From the NCBI RefSeq assembly GCF_035325925.1, contig NZ_DAOKZA010000004.1, positions 55,441-119,440 on the forward strand: 64,000 nt of DNA, written 5' to 3'. The translations under genes and the position numbers were made by a program. Of this stretch, positions 41,827-49,239 are shown piece by piece. Every line of letters starts with the position of its first letter. Position 1 is the first letter of the stretch. The notes beneath the pieces are model-generated. The model did no database searches. It worked only from the letters and a program-made list of their open reading frames with translations, and was not told the origin of the DNA. The stretch comes from Calidifontimicrobium sp035325925. GTDB lineage: Bacteria; Pseudomonadota; Gammaproteobacteria; Burkholderiales; Burkholderiaceae_C.

Positions 41827-42462
41827 TCACCAGCGCAGCAGCCGCGGCCCGAGGACGCCGCCCAGCAGCGCCACCAGCGCGATGCCCGCCGAGTACCACA
41901 AGGCCACGAAGGCCGGCGAGGTCTCGGTGCACGACAAGGCGTAGCCCAGCGCGCCCACCGCGCCGGCCATCAGGCCGGCCGCGAACCCGGCGGCGCGCGG
42001 GCGCGTCGTCGCCAGCCCACGCACCGCCCACAGCGCCGCCGCCAGCGCCGGCAACGACAGCGCGAACACGCTGGCCGGGCAACGGCTCCACGAGTGACCG
42101 AGGATCGCCGCTTCGCGCGCCTGCGCCGGGGCCAGCGCGACGATGCCGGCACCGATCGCGAGCATCGCCGCCACCACGGCCGCCGCGACCAGCGCCGGTG
42201 CGCGCACGCGCGCCACCGGCCTGGACAACCGCGCCGTCAGCCAACCGGCCGCGGCGGCGAGCGCGCCGGCGTAGGCGAGCTTCATCCATGGCGCCGGCGT
42301 GCGGTACATCTCCATCGGGATGCCGCCGAGCACGGCCAGCGCCACCAGCGCGCTCGCCGCCAGGCCCAGCGCGGCCGCCGGCGCCAGCCGGCGCGCGGCC
42401 GCCGCGCGCGGTGCCGGCCCGGCGCTGCGCGCCAGCATGTCGATCAGCGTCTCGGTCTTCAT
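41827..42462 (-). CDS. NrsF-type membrane anti-sigma factor (DUF1109)
   Basis: This 211-residue protein has six transmembrane helices and a short cytosolic N-terminus (MKTETLIDMLARSAGPAPRAAA), typical of DUF1109/NrsF. In Caulobacter, NrsF holds the ECF factor SigF at the membrane until metal stress and depends on two conserved cysteines (family knowledge). Here Cys are seen in HSWSRCPASVF and YALSCTETSP. The latter two are periplasm-facing candidates for sensing. It starts 25 bp after the sigma gene ends, so the two are co-transcribed. Confidence 0.87.
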   Translation of the reverse strand: MKTETLIDMLARSAGPAPRAAAARRLAPAAALGLAASALVALAVLGGIPMEMYRTPAPWMKLAYAGALAAAAGWLTARLSRPVARVRAPALVAAAVVAAMLAIGAGIVALAPAQAREAAILGHSWSRCPASVFALSLPALAAALWAVRGLATTRPRAAGFAAGLMAGAVGALGYALSCTETSPAFVALWYSAGIALVALLGGVLGPRLLRW

Positions 42463-42487
42463 CGTCGTCCCGCCGGGAGTCGGGCGC

Positions 42488-43042
42488 TCAGCGCCGCACC
42501 CATGCCGCCAGCCGCCTGAGCCCGCGGTGCACCTGCACCTTGACCGCCGACTCCGACGCGCCGGTGCGCAGCGCGGCTTCGGCCACCGACAGCCCCTCGA
42601 TCTTGGTCAGCACGATCGCCTGCCGCTGCGCCGCCGGCAACGCGTCGAGCAGCTGCTGCAGGTCGCGGCTCGCGCCGCCGTCGTCAGGCGCGGCGGCCAG
42701 CAGCTGCTCGTCGACGTCGTCGAGCGCGTCGTGCAGGTGCTCGCGGCGCCCGCGACGCCGCCACAGGTCGACCAGCTTGTGGCGCGCGATCGCCACCACC
42801 CAGGCGCTGACCGGCAGCGCCGGGTCGTAGGTGCCGCGCTGCAGGTGCAGCGCGAGCAGGGTCTCTTGCACCAGATCCTCCACTTCGTCGGGCACGTCGC
42901 GCAGGCGCCTCTTCAGGTAGCCGCGCAGCCGCGTGGCGATGCGCCGCAGGCTCTCGCGGTAGGCCGCCTCGTCGCCGGCCTGCGCACGCAGCCACAGCGG
43001 CTTCAGGGCCGACTCGAACTCGCTGCCGGCGTCGTCGGACAC
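42488..43042 (-). CDS. ECF RNA polymerase sigma factor (SigF/ECF26-like)
   Basis: This protein of about 184 residues has sigma region 2 (GDEAAYRESLRRIATRLRGYLKRRL ... DLVQETLLALHLQRGTYDP ... WVVAIARHKLVDLWRRRGRR) and region 4 (LPAAQRQAIVLTKIEGLSVAEAALRTGASESAVKVQVHRGLRRL). It pairs with the NrsF-type anti-sigma downstream. The start GTG 43040-43042 fits the family N-terminus, but the predicted promoter (43043-43069) ends right at it. So the message would be leaderless or another promoter is used. The gene adjoins the bufferin operon, and the same promoter motif precedes that operon and arsS. Confidence 0.88.
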   Translation of the reverse strand: MSDDAGSEFESALKPLWLRAQAGDEAAYRESLRRIATRLRGYLKRRLRDVPDEVEDLVQETLLALHLQRGTYDPALPVSAWVVAIARHKLVDLWRRRGRREHLHDALDDVDEQLLAAAPDDGGASRDLQQLLDALPAAQRQAIVLTKIEGLSVAEAALRTGASESAVKVQVHRGLRRLAAWVRR

Positions 43043-43069
43043 TTCGTCGTGCGGGGCACTCTGGTTACA
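43043..43069 (-). promoter_or_regulatory. ECF-type promoter TGTAAC-N14-CGACGAA before the sigma gene
   Basis: On the minus strand TGTAAC (43069-43064) and CGACGAA (43049-43043) are 14 bp apart. Written as GTAACC-N16-CGAA it resembles the SigF promoter of Caulobacter as I recall it. It is identical in layout to the sites before bufA and arsS. It suggests autoregulation of the sigma factor, but it abuts the GTG start, which is a caution. Confidence 0.6.
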
Positions 43070-43239
43070 GCGGCCGCAGCGGACGCCGGGGTCGGTGCGA
43101 ACCTGCACACCCGGCGCCGATTCTGCCGCTGCCGAGCCCGACGTCCGCGCGACGGCGACGCCGCGGTCGCGATGGCGCAAGCGCCGCGAACCCGTCCGCC
43201 GCCACGGGTGCGGCGCGACCGTCGCCGCAGCCAGCGCGC

Positions 43240-43782
43240 TCAACGGCGGGCGATCAGGTGGTCGATCGCGATCACGCCGGGGCCTCGCGAGATCAGCCAC
43301 AGCAGCACCGCCGCCCATACCCCGTGCGTCGCGTAGGCGCCGGGGTAGACGAGGAACTGGATCACCGCCGTCATCACCAGCAGCCCCAGCGCGGCAACGC
43401 GCGTGCCCAGCCCGATCAGCAGCAGCAGCGGCAGCACGTGTTCGCCCACCGCGGCGAGCAGCGCGGCCGACTCGGGCGGCAGCAGCGGCAGGCGGTATTC
43501 GTCGCGGAACAGCGCGACGGCCGACGGCGCGAGGCGCGGCACGCCCCATTCGAAGTGGCCGCCGACGATGTCGATCGCCAGCCCCTCGACCTTGGTCTGG
43601 CCCGAGCTCCAGAACACCGCGGCCACCGAGAAGCGCCCGAGCAGCGCGACCGCCGAATGCGGCAACGCCGACATCCAGCGCAGCGCGCCGTCGCGCATCG
43701 CGCGCAGCGGGCTCGAAATGCCGTGCGCGCCGGGCGCGGGCGCCGCGGTGCGCGACGGGGTGGGCGTCGGGGAGGCGGTCAT
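43240..43782 (-). CDS. DoxX-family membrane protein of the bufferin operon
   Basis: This 180-residue inner-membrane protein has four helices. DoxX features are LGRFSVAAVFWSSGQTKVEG, EYRLPLLPPESAALLAAVGEHVLPLLLLIGLGTRVAAL and TAVIQFLVYPGAYATHGVWAAVLL. DoxX proteins are quinone-linked membrane proteins often found with bufferin/MNIO genes. Its start overlaps the DUF2063 gene stop (ATGA). It is the last gene of the predicted bufA-bufB-bufC-doxX operon; the sigma gene follows after about 200 bp. Confidence 0.87.
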   Translation of the reverse strand: MTASPTPTPSRTAAPAPGAHGISSPLRAMRDGALRWMSALPHSAVALLGRFSVAAVFWSSGQTKVEGLAIDIVGGHFEWGVPRLAPSAVALFRDEYRLPLLPPESAALLAAVGEHVLPLLLLIGLGTRVAALGLLVMTAVIQFLVYPGAYATHGVWAAVLLWLISRGPGVIAIDHLIARR

Positions 43783-44579
43783 GGCGGGCCGTCGGTGGGT
43801 GAGCGAGCGGGCGACAGGCCGACCACGGCGCCGTGCCGCAGCAGCGTCGCCAGCACGCGGGTCGTCGACGCGTCGGGGTGGGTGCGGGCGGCGGCGCCGA
43901 GCCCGTGCCCGGCGGCGAGCGCGTGCACCAGGTCGGCGTCCGCGGCGGCCAGCGGCACGACGAGCACCTCGTCGTGCGGGCGAAGCACCAGCGCGGCTTG
44001 CGGCGTGCCGAGGTCGATGCCGGCCAGCGCCGCGTCGCGCGCGGTCGCGTCGAGCTGGTGCGCGCGCCACAGCGAGACCGCCGGATGCGCACTGCGCAGC
44101 CACCGCAGCGAAGGGTGCAGCGCGAGCGCGGTGGCGTCCAGCGCGTCGGGGTCGTGCAGCCGCAGGGCCAGCGCCTGCGGGTCGATCGCGTCGGCGTCGG
44201 CCGCGTGCTGCGCCTGCCAGCGCATCCACTCCAGGCGCGCGACGTCGGGCAGGTACGGCAAGGCCGCCGCCGGCGCGAAGCCGGCGAGCCAGCCGGCGAA
44301 CGCGGCGCCGTAGTCGCCCATCACCGGCGACCGCGGCGGATGCGCGTCGACGTGCTCGCGCGCCATCGCGTCGAAGAACGCGTCGCCGACCAGCGCGACG
44401 ACCACGGGGAAGGTGTCGCCCAGCACGCCGATCAGCGATGCGACGACGTTGTTGCGGTGGACCGCGAAGCGCACCGACACGTCGGAACCGTTCCACGCCA
44501 CCAGACCCGCGGGCACCGGGGCGCACGGGTCGAGCAGCGCCGCGGCGATGGCGTGCTGCGCGGGCGGCGCCGGGCGCAT
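43779..44579 (-). CDS. bufC: DUF2063 family protein, MNIO partner (BufC-like)
   Basis: This 266-residue protein has an N-terminal DUF2063 domain (VRFAVHRNNVVASLIGVLGDTFPVVVALVGDAFFDAMAREHVDAHPPRSPVMGDYGAAFAGWLAGF) and a C-terminal winged region. Such proteins bind the precursor peptide and present it to the DUF692 enzyme. It begins 8 bp after the MNIO gene and overlaps doxX. The order precursor-MNIO-partner-DoxX matches copper bufferin operons. The gene symbol follows that nomenclature by similarity. Confidence 0.86.
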   Translation of the reverse strand: MRPAPPAQHAIAAALLDPCAPVPAGLVAWNGSDVSVRFAVHRNNVVASLIGVLGDTFPVVVALVGDAFFDAMAREHVDAHPPRSPVMGDYGAAFAGWLAGFAPAAALPYLPDVARLEWMRWQAQHAADADAIDPQALALRLHDPDALDATALALHPSLRWLRSAHPAVSLWRAHQLDATARDAALAGIDLGTPQAALVLRPHDEVLVVPLAAADADLVHALAAGHGLGAAARTHPDASTTRVLATLLRHGAVVGLSPARSPTDGPP

Positions 44580-44587
44580 GGTCGGCC

Positions 44588-45466
44588 TCAGGCGACGGCG
44601 GCGCGCCGCCGGTCGACGACGGCGTCGCGCTGCAGCTGCGCCGCGCGCGCGGCCTCGGCCTCGAGCCGCGCCAGCGGCGGCACGTCGTGGTCGCGCTCGA
44701 TCAGCGTCGGCACCGGCCCCAGCCGCTCGATCGTGCGTGCGTACAGCGCCCACACCGCGGCGCCGACGTCCGAACCGTGGTCGTCGATCAGCAGCCGATC
44801 GCCGGCGGCGTCGCGGTCGACGGCGTGCCCGGCGAGGTGGATCTCGGCGACGGCCGCCGCGGGCAGGGCCTCGATCAGCGTCCAGGGGTCGCCGCCGTGG
44901 TTGACGGCGCTGACGTAGGCGTTGTTCACGTCGAGCAGCAGCGCGCACCCGGTGCGGCGCACCACCTCGGCGAGCAAGCCGCCCTCGTCCATCGTCGACG
45001 CGGCGAAGCCGAGGTAGGTGCTGGGGTTCTCGAGCAGCATGCGCCGGCACAGCCGCTCCTGCACCCGGTCGACGTGGTCGCACACGCGGCGCAGCGTCGG
45101 CAGGTCGTACGGCAGCGGCAGCAGGTCGTTGAACCAGTGGCCACCGTGGCTCGACCAGGCCAGGTGCTCGCTGAACCAGCGCGGCTCGAGACGATCGAGC
45201 AGCGCGGCCAGGCGGTCCAGGTGCGCCTCGTCGAGCGGGCCCTCGCCGCCGATCGACAGGCCCACGCCGTGGACCGACAGCGGCCAGCGTTCGCGCAAGC
45301 GCAGCAGGTCGCGCCGCCACGGCCCGCCGTCGGCCATGCAGTTCTCGGCGTGCACCTCGAAGAACGGCGCGGCGCGGATGGCCGGCTCGCGGTCGGGCTG
45401 CAGCAGTTCGCGCAGGTGCATCGGCTTCAGGCCGATGCCGCACAGGATCGACGCGGGTTCGTCCAT
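44588..45466 (-). CDS. bufB: MNIO-family (DUF692) peptide-modifying iron enzyme, BufB-like
   Basis: This 292-residue TIM-barrel enzyme of the multinuclear non-heme iron oxidase class (MbnB relatives) has metal-ligand motifs throughout: FFEVHAENCM, SVHGVGLSIGG, WFSEHLAWSS, LLENPSTYLGF, LLLDVNNAYVSAVNHG and EIHLAGHAVD. Known BufB enzymes convert cysteines of the DUF2282 precursor to thiooxazoles that bind copper. Start ATG 45466 is preferred to the GTG two codons upstream. The precursor gene is 34 bp upstream and the DUF2063 partner 8 bp downstream. Confidence 0.92.
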   Translation of the reverse strand: MDEPASILCGIGLKPMHLRELLQPDREPAIRAAPFFEVHAENCMADGGPWRRDLLRLRERWPLSVHGVGLSIGGEGPLDEAHLDRLAALLDRLEPRWFSEHLAWSSHGGHWFNDLLPLPYDLPTLRRVCDHVDRVQERLCRRMLLENPSTYLGFAASTMDEGGLLAEVVRRTGCALLLDVNNAYVSAVNHGGDPWTLIEALPAAAVAEIHLAGHAVDRDAAGDRLLIDDHGSDVGAAVWALYARTIERLGPVPTLIERDHDVPPLARLEAEAARAAQLQRDAVVDRRRAAVA

Positions 45467-45500
45467 CGGCACGACGGGCGACGGCGGGCGCGTGGCGTGC

Positions 45501-45812
45501 TCAGGCCTGCTTCTCCTTGAACGCCTGCAGCTGGCCGAAGCCGGTCGACGAGGTCGTGCTGTCGGTCTTCTCGCAGGTTCCCTTGGGCACCAGCTTCCAG
45601 GCGTTGCCCTGGTGGTCGCGCGTGCTGGTGCCGGCGCACGTGGTGCCGGGCCCCGCGGCGCAGTCGTTCTTGCCCTTCAGGGCCACGCCGTAGCACTTCT
45701 CGGTGTCGGCCGACGGCGCCTGCGCCTGTGCGGACGCCTGCGCCAGCGACAGCGCGGTGCCGATGGCCAGCGCGAGCGCGGCGGTGTGGGCGGCGGTGGG
45801 GTGAGCATGCAT
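45501..45812 (-). CDS. bufA: Bufferin precursor peptide (DUF2282, BufA1-like)
   Basis: This 103-residue exported precursor has a signal peptide (to about ASAQA, residue 30). The core contains exactly four cysteines: Cys40 (EKCYGVALKGKNDC), Cys51, Cys59 (GPGTTCAGTSTRDHQGNAWK) and Cys80 (VPKGTCE). This is the conserved pattern of copper-storing bufferins, whose central cysteines are modified by the MNIO enzyme. It is translated from ATG 45812 behind AAGGAGAGACC. It is preceded by an ECF-type promoter (45909-45935) with a leader of about 90 nt. It is expected to act in the periplasm as a copper buffer. Confidence 0.92.
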   Translation of the reverse strand: MHAHPTAAHTAALALAIGTALSLAQASAQAQAPSADTEKCYGVALKGKNDCAAGPGTTCAGTSTRDHQGNAWKLVPKGTCEKTDSTTSSTGFGQLQAFKEKQA

Positions 45813-45908
45813 GCGGGTCTCTCCTTGCGGTGCGTCGAGGGGTCGTGGTCGCGTCGGTGCGGGCAGGGGGCCCTTCACCGGGGCGCCGGTGGTGGCTCCC
45901 ACCGGCGA

Positions 45909-45935
45909 TTCGTCGCCACGCAGGCCCGCGTTACA
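45909..45935 (-). promoter_or_regulatory. ECF-type promoter TGTAAC-N14-CGACGAA before bufA
   Basis: On the minus strand TGTAAC (45935-45930) and CGACGAA (45915-45909) are 14 bp apart, the same elements and spacing as at the sigma gene. Transcription would start near 45902, about 90 nt before the bufA ATG. It predicts that the neighbouring ECF sigma factor drives the bufferin operon. Confidence 0.72.
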
Positions 45936-45971
45936 GTGACTTCGCCATGGGTTTTCCCGGGGCGTCGGCGA

Positions 45972-45998
45972 TGTAACCGGCGCCGCCCCGGCGGCGAA
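45972..45998 (+). promoter_or_regulatory. ECF-type promoter TGTAAC-N14-CGGCGAA before arsS
   Basis: On the plus strand TGTAAC (45972-45977) and CGGCGAA (45992-45998) are 14 bp apart. It differs by one base from the -10 of the two minus-strand sites. It lies 47 bp before the arsS ATG. It is back-to-back with the bufA promoter, so both divergent operons would answer to the same sigma factor. Confidence 0.7.
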
Positions 45999-46045
45999 CC
46001 TCATCGGCACGCCTGCCACCCACGCCCTGCGACCGCCACCCCGAC

Positions 46046-47047
46046 ATGCACGACACGCTGCCGCTGCTCGCCGACACCGACTTCCCGCCGCTGCGCCGGC
46101 GTCGCCTCGACACGCTACAGGTCAACCTGGGCTACCGCTGCAACCAGCGCTGCCTGCACTGTCACGTCGACGCCGGGCCGAACCGCACCGAGGCGATGGA
46201 CGCCGCGACGGTCGACCTGCTGCTCGAGGTGCTGCGCGCCCGCCGCGTGGCCACGCTGGACCTCACCGGCGGTGCGCCCGAGCTGAACCCGCAGTTCCGC
46301 CGCCTGACGGCGTCGGCGCGCGCGCTCGGCGTGCGCGTGATCGACCGCTGCAACCTGACCATCCTGTCCGAGCCCGGGCAGGAGGACCTGGCGGGGTTCC
46401 TCGCGGCGCACGGCGTGGAGGTCACCGCGTCGCTGCCTTGCTATTCACCGGCCAACGTCGACCGCCAGCGCGGCGACGGCGTGTTCGGGCGCAGCATCGC
46501 GGGGCTGCGCCGGCTCAACGCGCTCGGCTACGGCGACGGCGGTGCGCTCGTGCTGAACCTCGTCTACAACCCGCAGGGCCCGTCGCTGCCGCCGCCGCAG
46601 GCGGCGCTCGAGGCCGACTACAAGCGCGAGCTGATGGCGCACTTCGGCATCCGCTTCGACCGCCTGTTCGCGCTGGCCAACATGCCGATCCGGCGCTTCG
46701 GCAGCACGCTCGTCAGCAAGGGCACGTTCGCCGCTTACATGGCGCTGCTGCGCAGCGCGCATCGCGACGACAACCTCGACACCGTGATGTGCCGCGAACT
46801 GGTCAGCGTTGACTGGCGCGGTGACCTGTACGACTGCGACTTCAACCAGATGCTCGGGCTGCCCGCGCGCCTGGCCGGGCGGCCGCGCGCGCACCTGCGC
46901 GACCTGCTGCGCCACGACCCGGCCGGCGAGGCGATCCGCGTGGCCGACCACTGCTACGGCTGCACCGCCGGCCAGGGCAGCAGCTGCGGCGGGGCGCGGG
47001 GGGGGGGGGTGCAACCGGCCGAGGCGCCGCCCGCCGGGGCGGCGTGA
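46046..47047 (+). CDS. arsS: Radical SAM protein ArsS (arsenosugar-type, DUF3641 C-terminus)
   Basis: This 333-residue radical SAM enzyme coordinates its [4Fe-4S] cluster by CNQRCLHC (Cys32, 36, 39), with LDLTGGAPELNP as the SAM-binding GGE-like motif. The C-terminal DUF3641 half carries more cysteines (VMCRELVSV, YDCDFNQML, HCYGCTAGQGSSCGG), as expected for auxiliary clusters. The family is implicated in arsenosugar synthesis from arsenic and SAM. The last about 15 residues follow a G12 run and look unlike the usual end just after SSCGG, so the tail may have drifted. It overlaps the next gene (TGATG). Confidence 0.9.
   Translation: MHDTLPLLADTDFPPLRRRRLDTLQVNLGYRCNQRCLHCHVDAGPNRTEAMDAATVDLLLEVLRARRVATLDLTGGAPELNPQFRRLTASARALGVRVIDRCNLTILSEPGQEDLAGFLAAHGVEVTASLPCYSPANVDRQRGDGVFGRSIAGLRRLNALGYGDGGALVLNLVYNPQGPSLPPPQAALEADYKRELMAHFGIRFDRLFALANMPIRRFGSTLVSKGTFAAYMALLRSAHRDDNLDTVMCRELVSVDWRGDLYDCDFNQMLGLPARLAGRPRAHLRDLLRHDPAGEAIRVADHCYGCTAGQGSSCGGARGGGVQPAEAPPAGAA
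46998..47009 (+). repeat. G12 homopolymer inside the 3' end of arsS
   Basis: Twelve consecutive G encode Gly-Gly-Gly after the conserved SSCGG of ArsS. A one-base slip would change the last 13 residues and move the stop that is coupled to the next gene. It could be a phase-variable or error-prone tract, or simply a tolerated end. Confidence 0.75.
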
Positions 47048-49212
47048 TGGCCGCGCGGTCGCGCCGCGCGCTGTGGCTCGGGGCCGGCGCCGCCGCGATC
47101 GCCGCCGCCTGGGCCTACCTGCACTTCGACCTCGGCGCGCTGCTCACGTTCGAGCAGCTCAAGGCCAGCCGCGACGCGCTGGTCGGCGCGTACCAGGCGC
47201 GCCCGGCCGCGACGCTGGCGGCGTTCTTCGCGGTCTACGTGGCGGCCACGGCGCTGTCGATCCCCGGCGCGCTGGTGCTGACGCTGGCCGCCGGCGCGAT
47301 GTTCGGGCTGGGTGTGGGGCTGGTGGTGGTCAGCTTCGCGTCCAGCCTGGGCGCGCTGCTGGCGTTCCTGGTCGCGCGCCACCTGCTGCGCGACGCGGTG
47401 CAGTCGCGCTTCGGCGCGTCGCTGGCACCGATCAACGACGGCGTGCGACGCGACGGTGCGCTGTACCTGCTGACGCTGCGCCTGGTGCCGGTGTTCCCGT
47501 TCTGGCTGATCAACCTGCTGATGGGGCTGACGCCGATCACCGCGCTGCGCTACTACGTGGTCAGCCAGCTCGGCATGCTGCCGGGCACCGCGGTGTACGT
47601 GAACGCCGGCACGCAGCTGGCGTCGATCGCGTCGGCGCGCGACATCCTGTCGCCGGCGCTGCTGGGCAGCTTCGTGCTGCTGGGGCTGTTCCCCTTCGTC
47701 GCCCGGGCGGGCGTCGGCTGGCTGCAGCAACGCAAGGTCTATGCGAAGTGGCCGCGGCCGAAGCGCTTCGAGCGCGACCTGGTGGTCATCGGCGCCGGCG
47801 CCGGCGGGCTGGTGTCGGCCTACATCGGCGCGGCCGTGAGGGCCGAGGTGACCCTGGTCGAGGGCCACCGCATGGGAGGCGACTGCCTGAACACCGGCTG
47901 CGTGCCGAGCAAGGCGCTGATCCGCTCGGCCAGGCTGGCGCGGCAGCTGCGCGACGCCGCCTCGCTGGGCCTGAAGGACGTGCAAGGCGAGGTCGACTTC
48001 GCCGCGGTGATGCAGCGCGTGCAGCGCGTGATCGGCGACATCGCGCCGCACGACTCGGTCGAGCGCTACGCCGGCCTGGGCGTCGAGGTGCTGCAGGGCC
48101 ACGCGCGCATCACCAGCCCGTGGACGGTGCAGGTGCGGCTGCACGACGGCGGCACGCGCACGCTGACCACGCGCAGCATCGTCGTCGCCGCCGGCGCCGC
48201 CCCCTTCGTGCCGCCGATCCCGGGGCTGCGCGAGGCCGGCTGCCTGACCAGCGAGACGCTGTGGGGCCTGCGCGTGCTGCCGAGGCGACTGCTGGTGCTC
48301 GGCGGCGGGCCGATCGGCTGCGAGCTGGCGCAGGCCTTCGCGCGGCTCGGATCGCAGGTCACGCAGGTCGAGATGGCGCCGCGCCTGCTCGGGCGCGAGG
48401 ACCCCGAGGTGTCGCAACGGGTGGCCGCCGCGCTGCGCGACGACGGCGTGGCGGTGCTCACCGGCCACGAGGCGGTGCGCGTCGAGGTGGTCGACGGCGA
48501 GAAGCGGCTCGTCGCGCGGCACGAAGGCCGGCAGGTCGTGGTCGCGTACGACGAACTGCTGTGCGCGGTCGGACGCAGCCCGCGCGTGAGCGGCTACGGG
48601 CTCGAGGCGCTGGGCATCGCGCCGGCGCCGGGGAAGGCGATCGAGACCGACGCCTGGCTGCGCACGCGCGTCCCGAACGTCTACGCGGTGGGCGACGTCG
48701 CGGGCCCGTTGCAGTTCACGCACGTCGCCGCACACCAGGCGTGGTACGCCGCGGTCAACGCGCTGTTCGGGCGCTTCGGGCGTTTCAGGGTCGACTACCG
48801 CGTGATCCCGTGGACGACGTTCACCGACCCGGAGGTCGCGCGCGTGGGCCTGTCGGAGGCCGAGGCGCGCGAGCAGGGCATCGCCGTCGAGGTGACGCGC
48901 TACGGCATCGACGACCTCGACCGTGCGATCGTCGACGGCACCGCGCACGGCTTCGTCAAGGTGCTGACGGTGCCGGGCAAGGACCGCATCCTCGGCGTGA
49001 CCATCGTCGGCGAACACGCCGGCGACCTGCTGGCCGAGTACGTGCTGGCGATGAAACACGGCCTGGGGCTGAACAAGATCCTGGGCACGATCCACACCTA
49101 CCCGACGCTGGCCGAGGCGAACAAGCACGCCGCCGGCGCGTGGAAGCGCGCGCACGCGCCGCAGAAGCTGCTGGACTGGGTGGCGCGTTATCACGCGTGG
49201 GAGCGGGGCTGA
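47047..49212 (+). CDS. Fusion of a DedA/TVP38-like membrane domain with a mercuric-reductase-like flavoprotein
   Basis: This 721-residue protein has an N-terminal SNARE-associated/TVP38 membrane domain (residues about 8-235; GALVLTLAAGAMFGLGVGLV, RLVPVFPFWLINLLMGLTP). A complete pyridine nucleotide-disulfide oxidoreductase follows: FAD site VIGAGAGGLVSA (about 241), redox-active GGDCLNTGCVPSK, NAD site VLGGGPIGCELAQAFARLG and a dimerisation domain. The vicinal cysteine pair of true MerA's C-terminus is absent (it ends WERG), so mercury reduction is not assured. ATG 47047 overlaps the arsS stop. It should be co-expressed with arsS under the ECF promoter; a membrane-tethered metal or thiol redox role is inferred. 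Confidence 0.9.
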   Translation: MAARSRRALWLGAGAAAIAAAWAYLHFDLGALLTFEQLKASRDALVGAYQARPAATLAAFFAVYVAATALSIPGALVLTLAAGAMFGLGVGLVVVSFASSLGALLAFLVARHLLRDAVQSRFGASLAPINDGVRRDGALYLLTLRLVPVFPFWLINLLMGLTPITALRYYVVSQLGMLPGTAVYVNAGTQLASIASARDILSPALLGSFVLLGLFPFVARAGVGWLQQRKVYAKWPRPKRFERDLVVIGAGAGGLVSAYIGAAVRAEVTLVEGHRMGGDCLNTGCVPSKALIRSARLARQLRDAASLGLKDVQGEVDFAAVMQRVQRVIGDIAPHDSVERYAGLGVEVLQGHARITSPWTVQVRLHDGGTRTLTTRSIVVAAGAAPFVPPIPGLREAGCLTSETLWGLRVLPRRLLVLGGGPIGCELAQAFARLGSQVTQVEMAPRLLGREDPEVSQRVAAALRDDGVAVLTGHEAVRVEVVDGEKRLVARHEGRQVVVAYDELLCAVGRSPRVSGYGLEALGIAPAPGKAIETDAWLRTRVPNVYAVGDVAGPLQFTHVAAHQAWYAAVNALFGRFGRFRVDYRVIPWTTFTDPEVARVGLSEAEAREQGIAVEVTRYGIDDLDRAIVDGTAHGFVKVLTVPGKDRILGVTIVGEHAGDLLAEYVLAMKHGLGLNKILGTIHTYPTLAEANKHAAGAWKRAHAPQKLLDWVARYHAWERG

Positions 49213-49239
49213 ACGCGATCGCGCGCAGCGCCGCCCCGC

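Noticed and set aside
47047..49212. Mercuric reductase merA
   Set aside because: No N-terminal HMA domain, no C-terminal vicinal cysteines and no mer genes nearby; only the central flavoprotein motifs agree.
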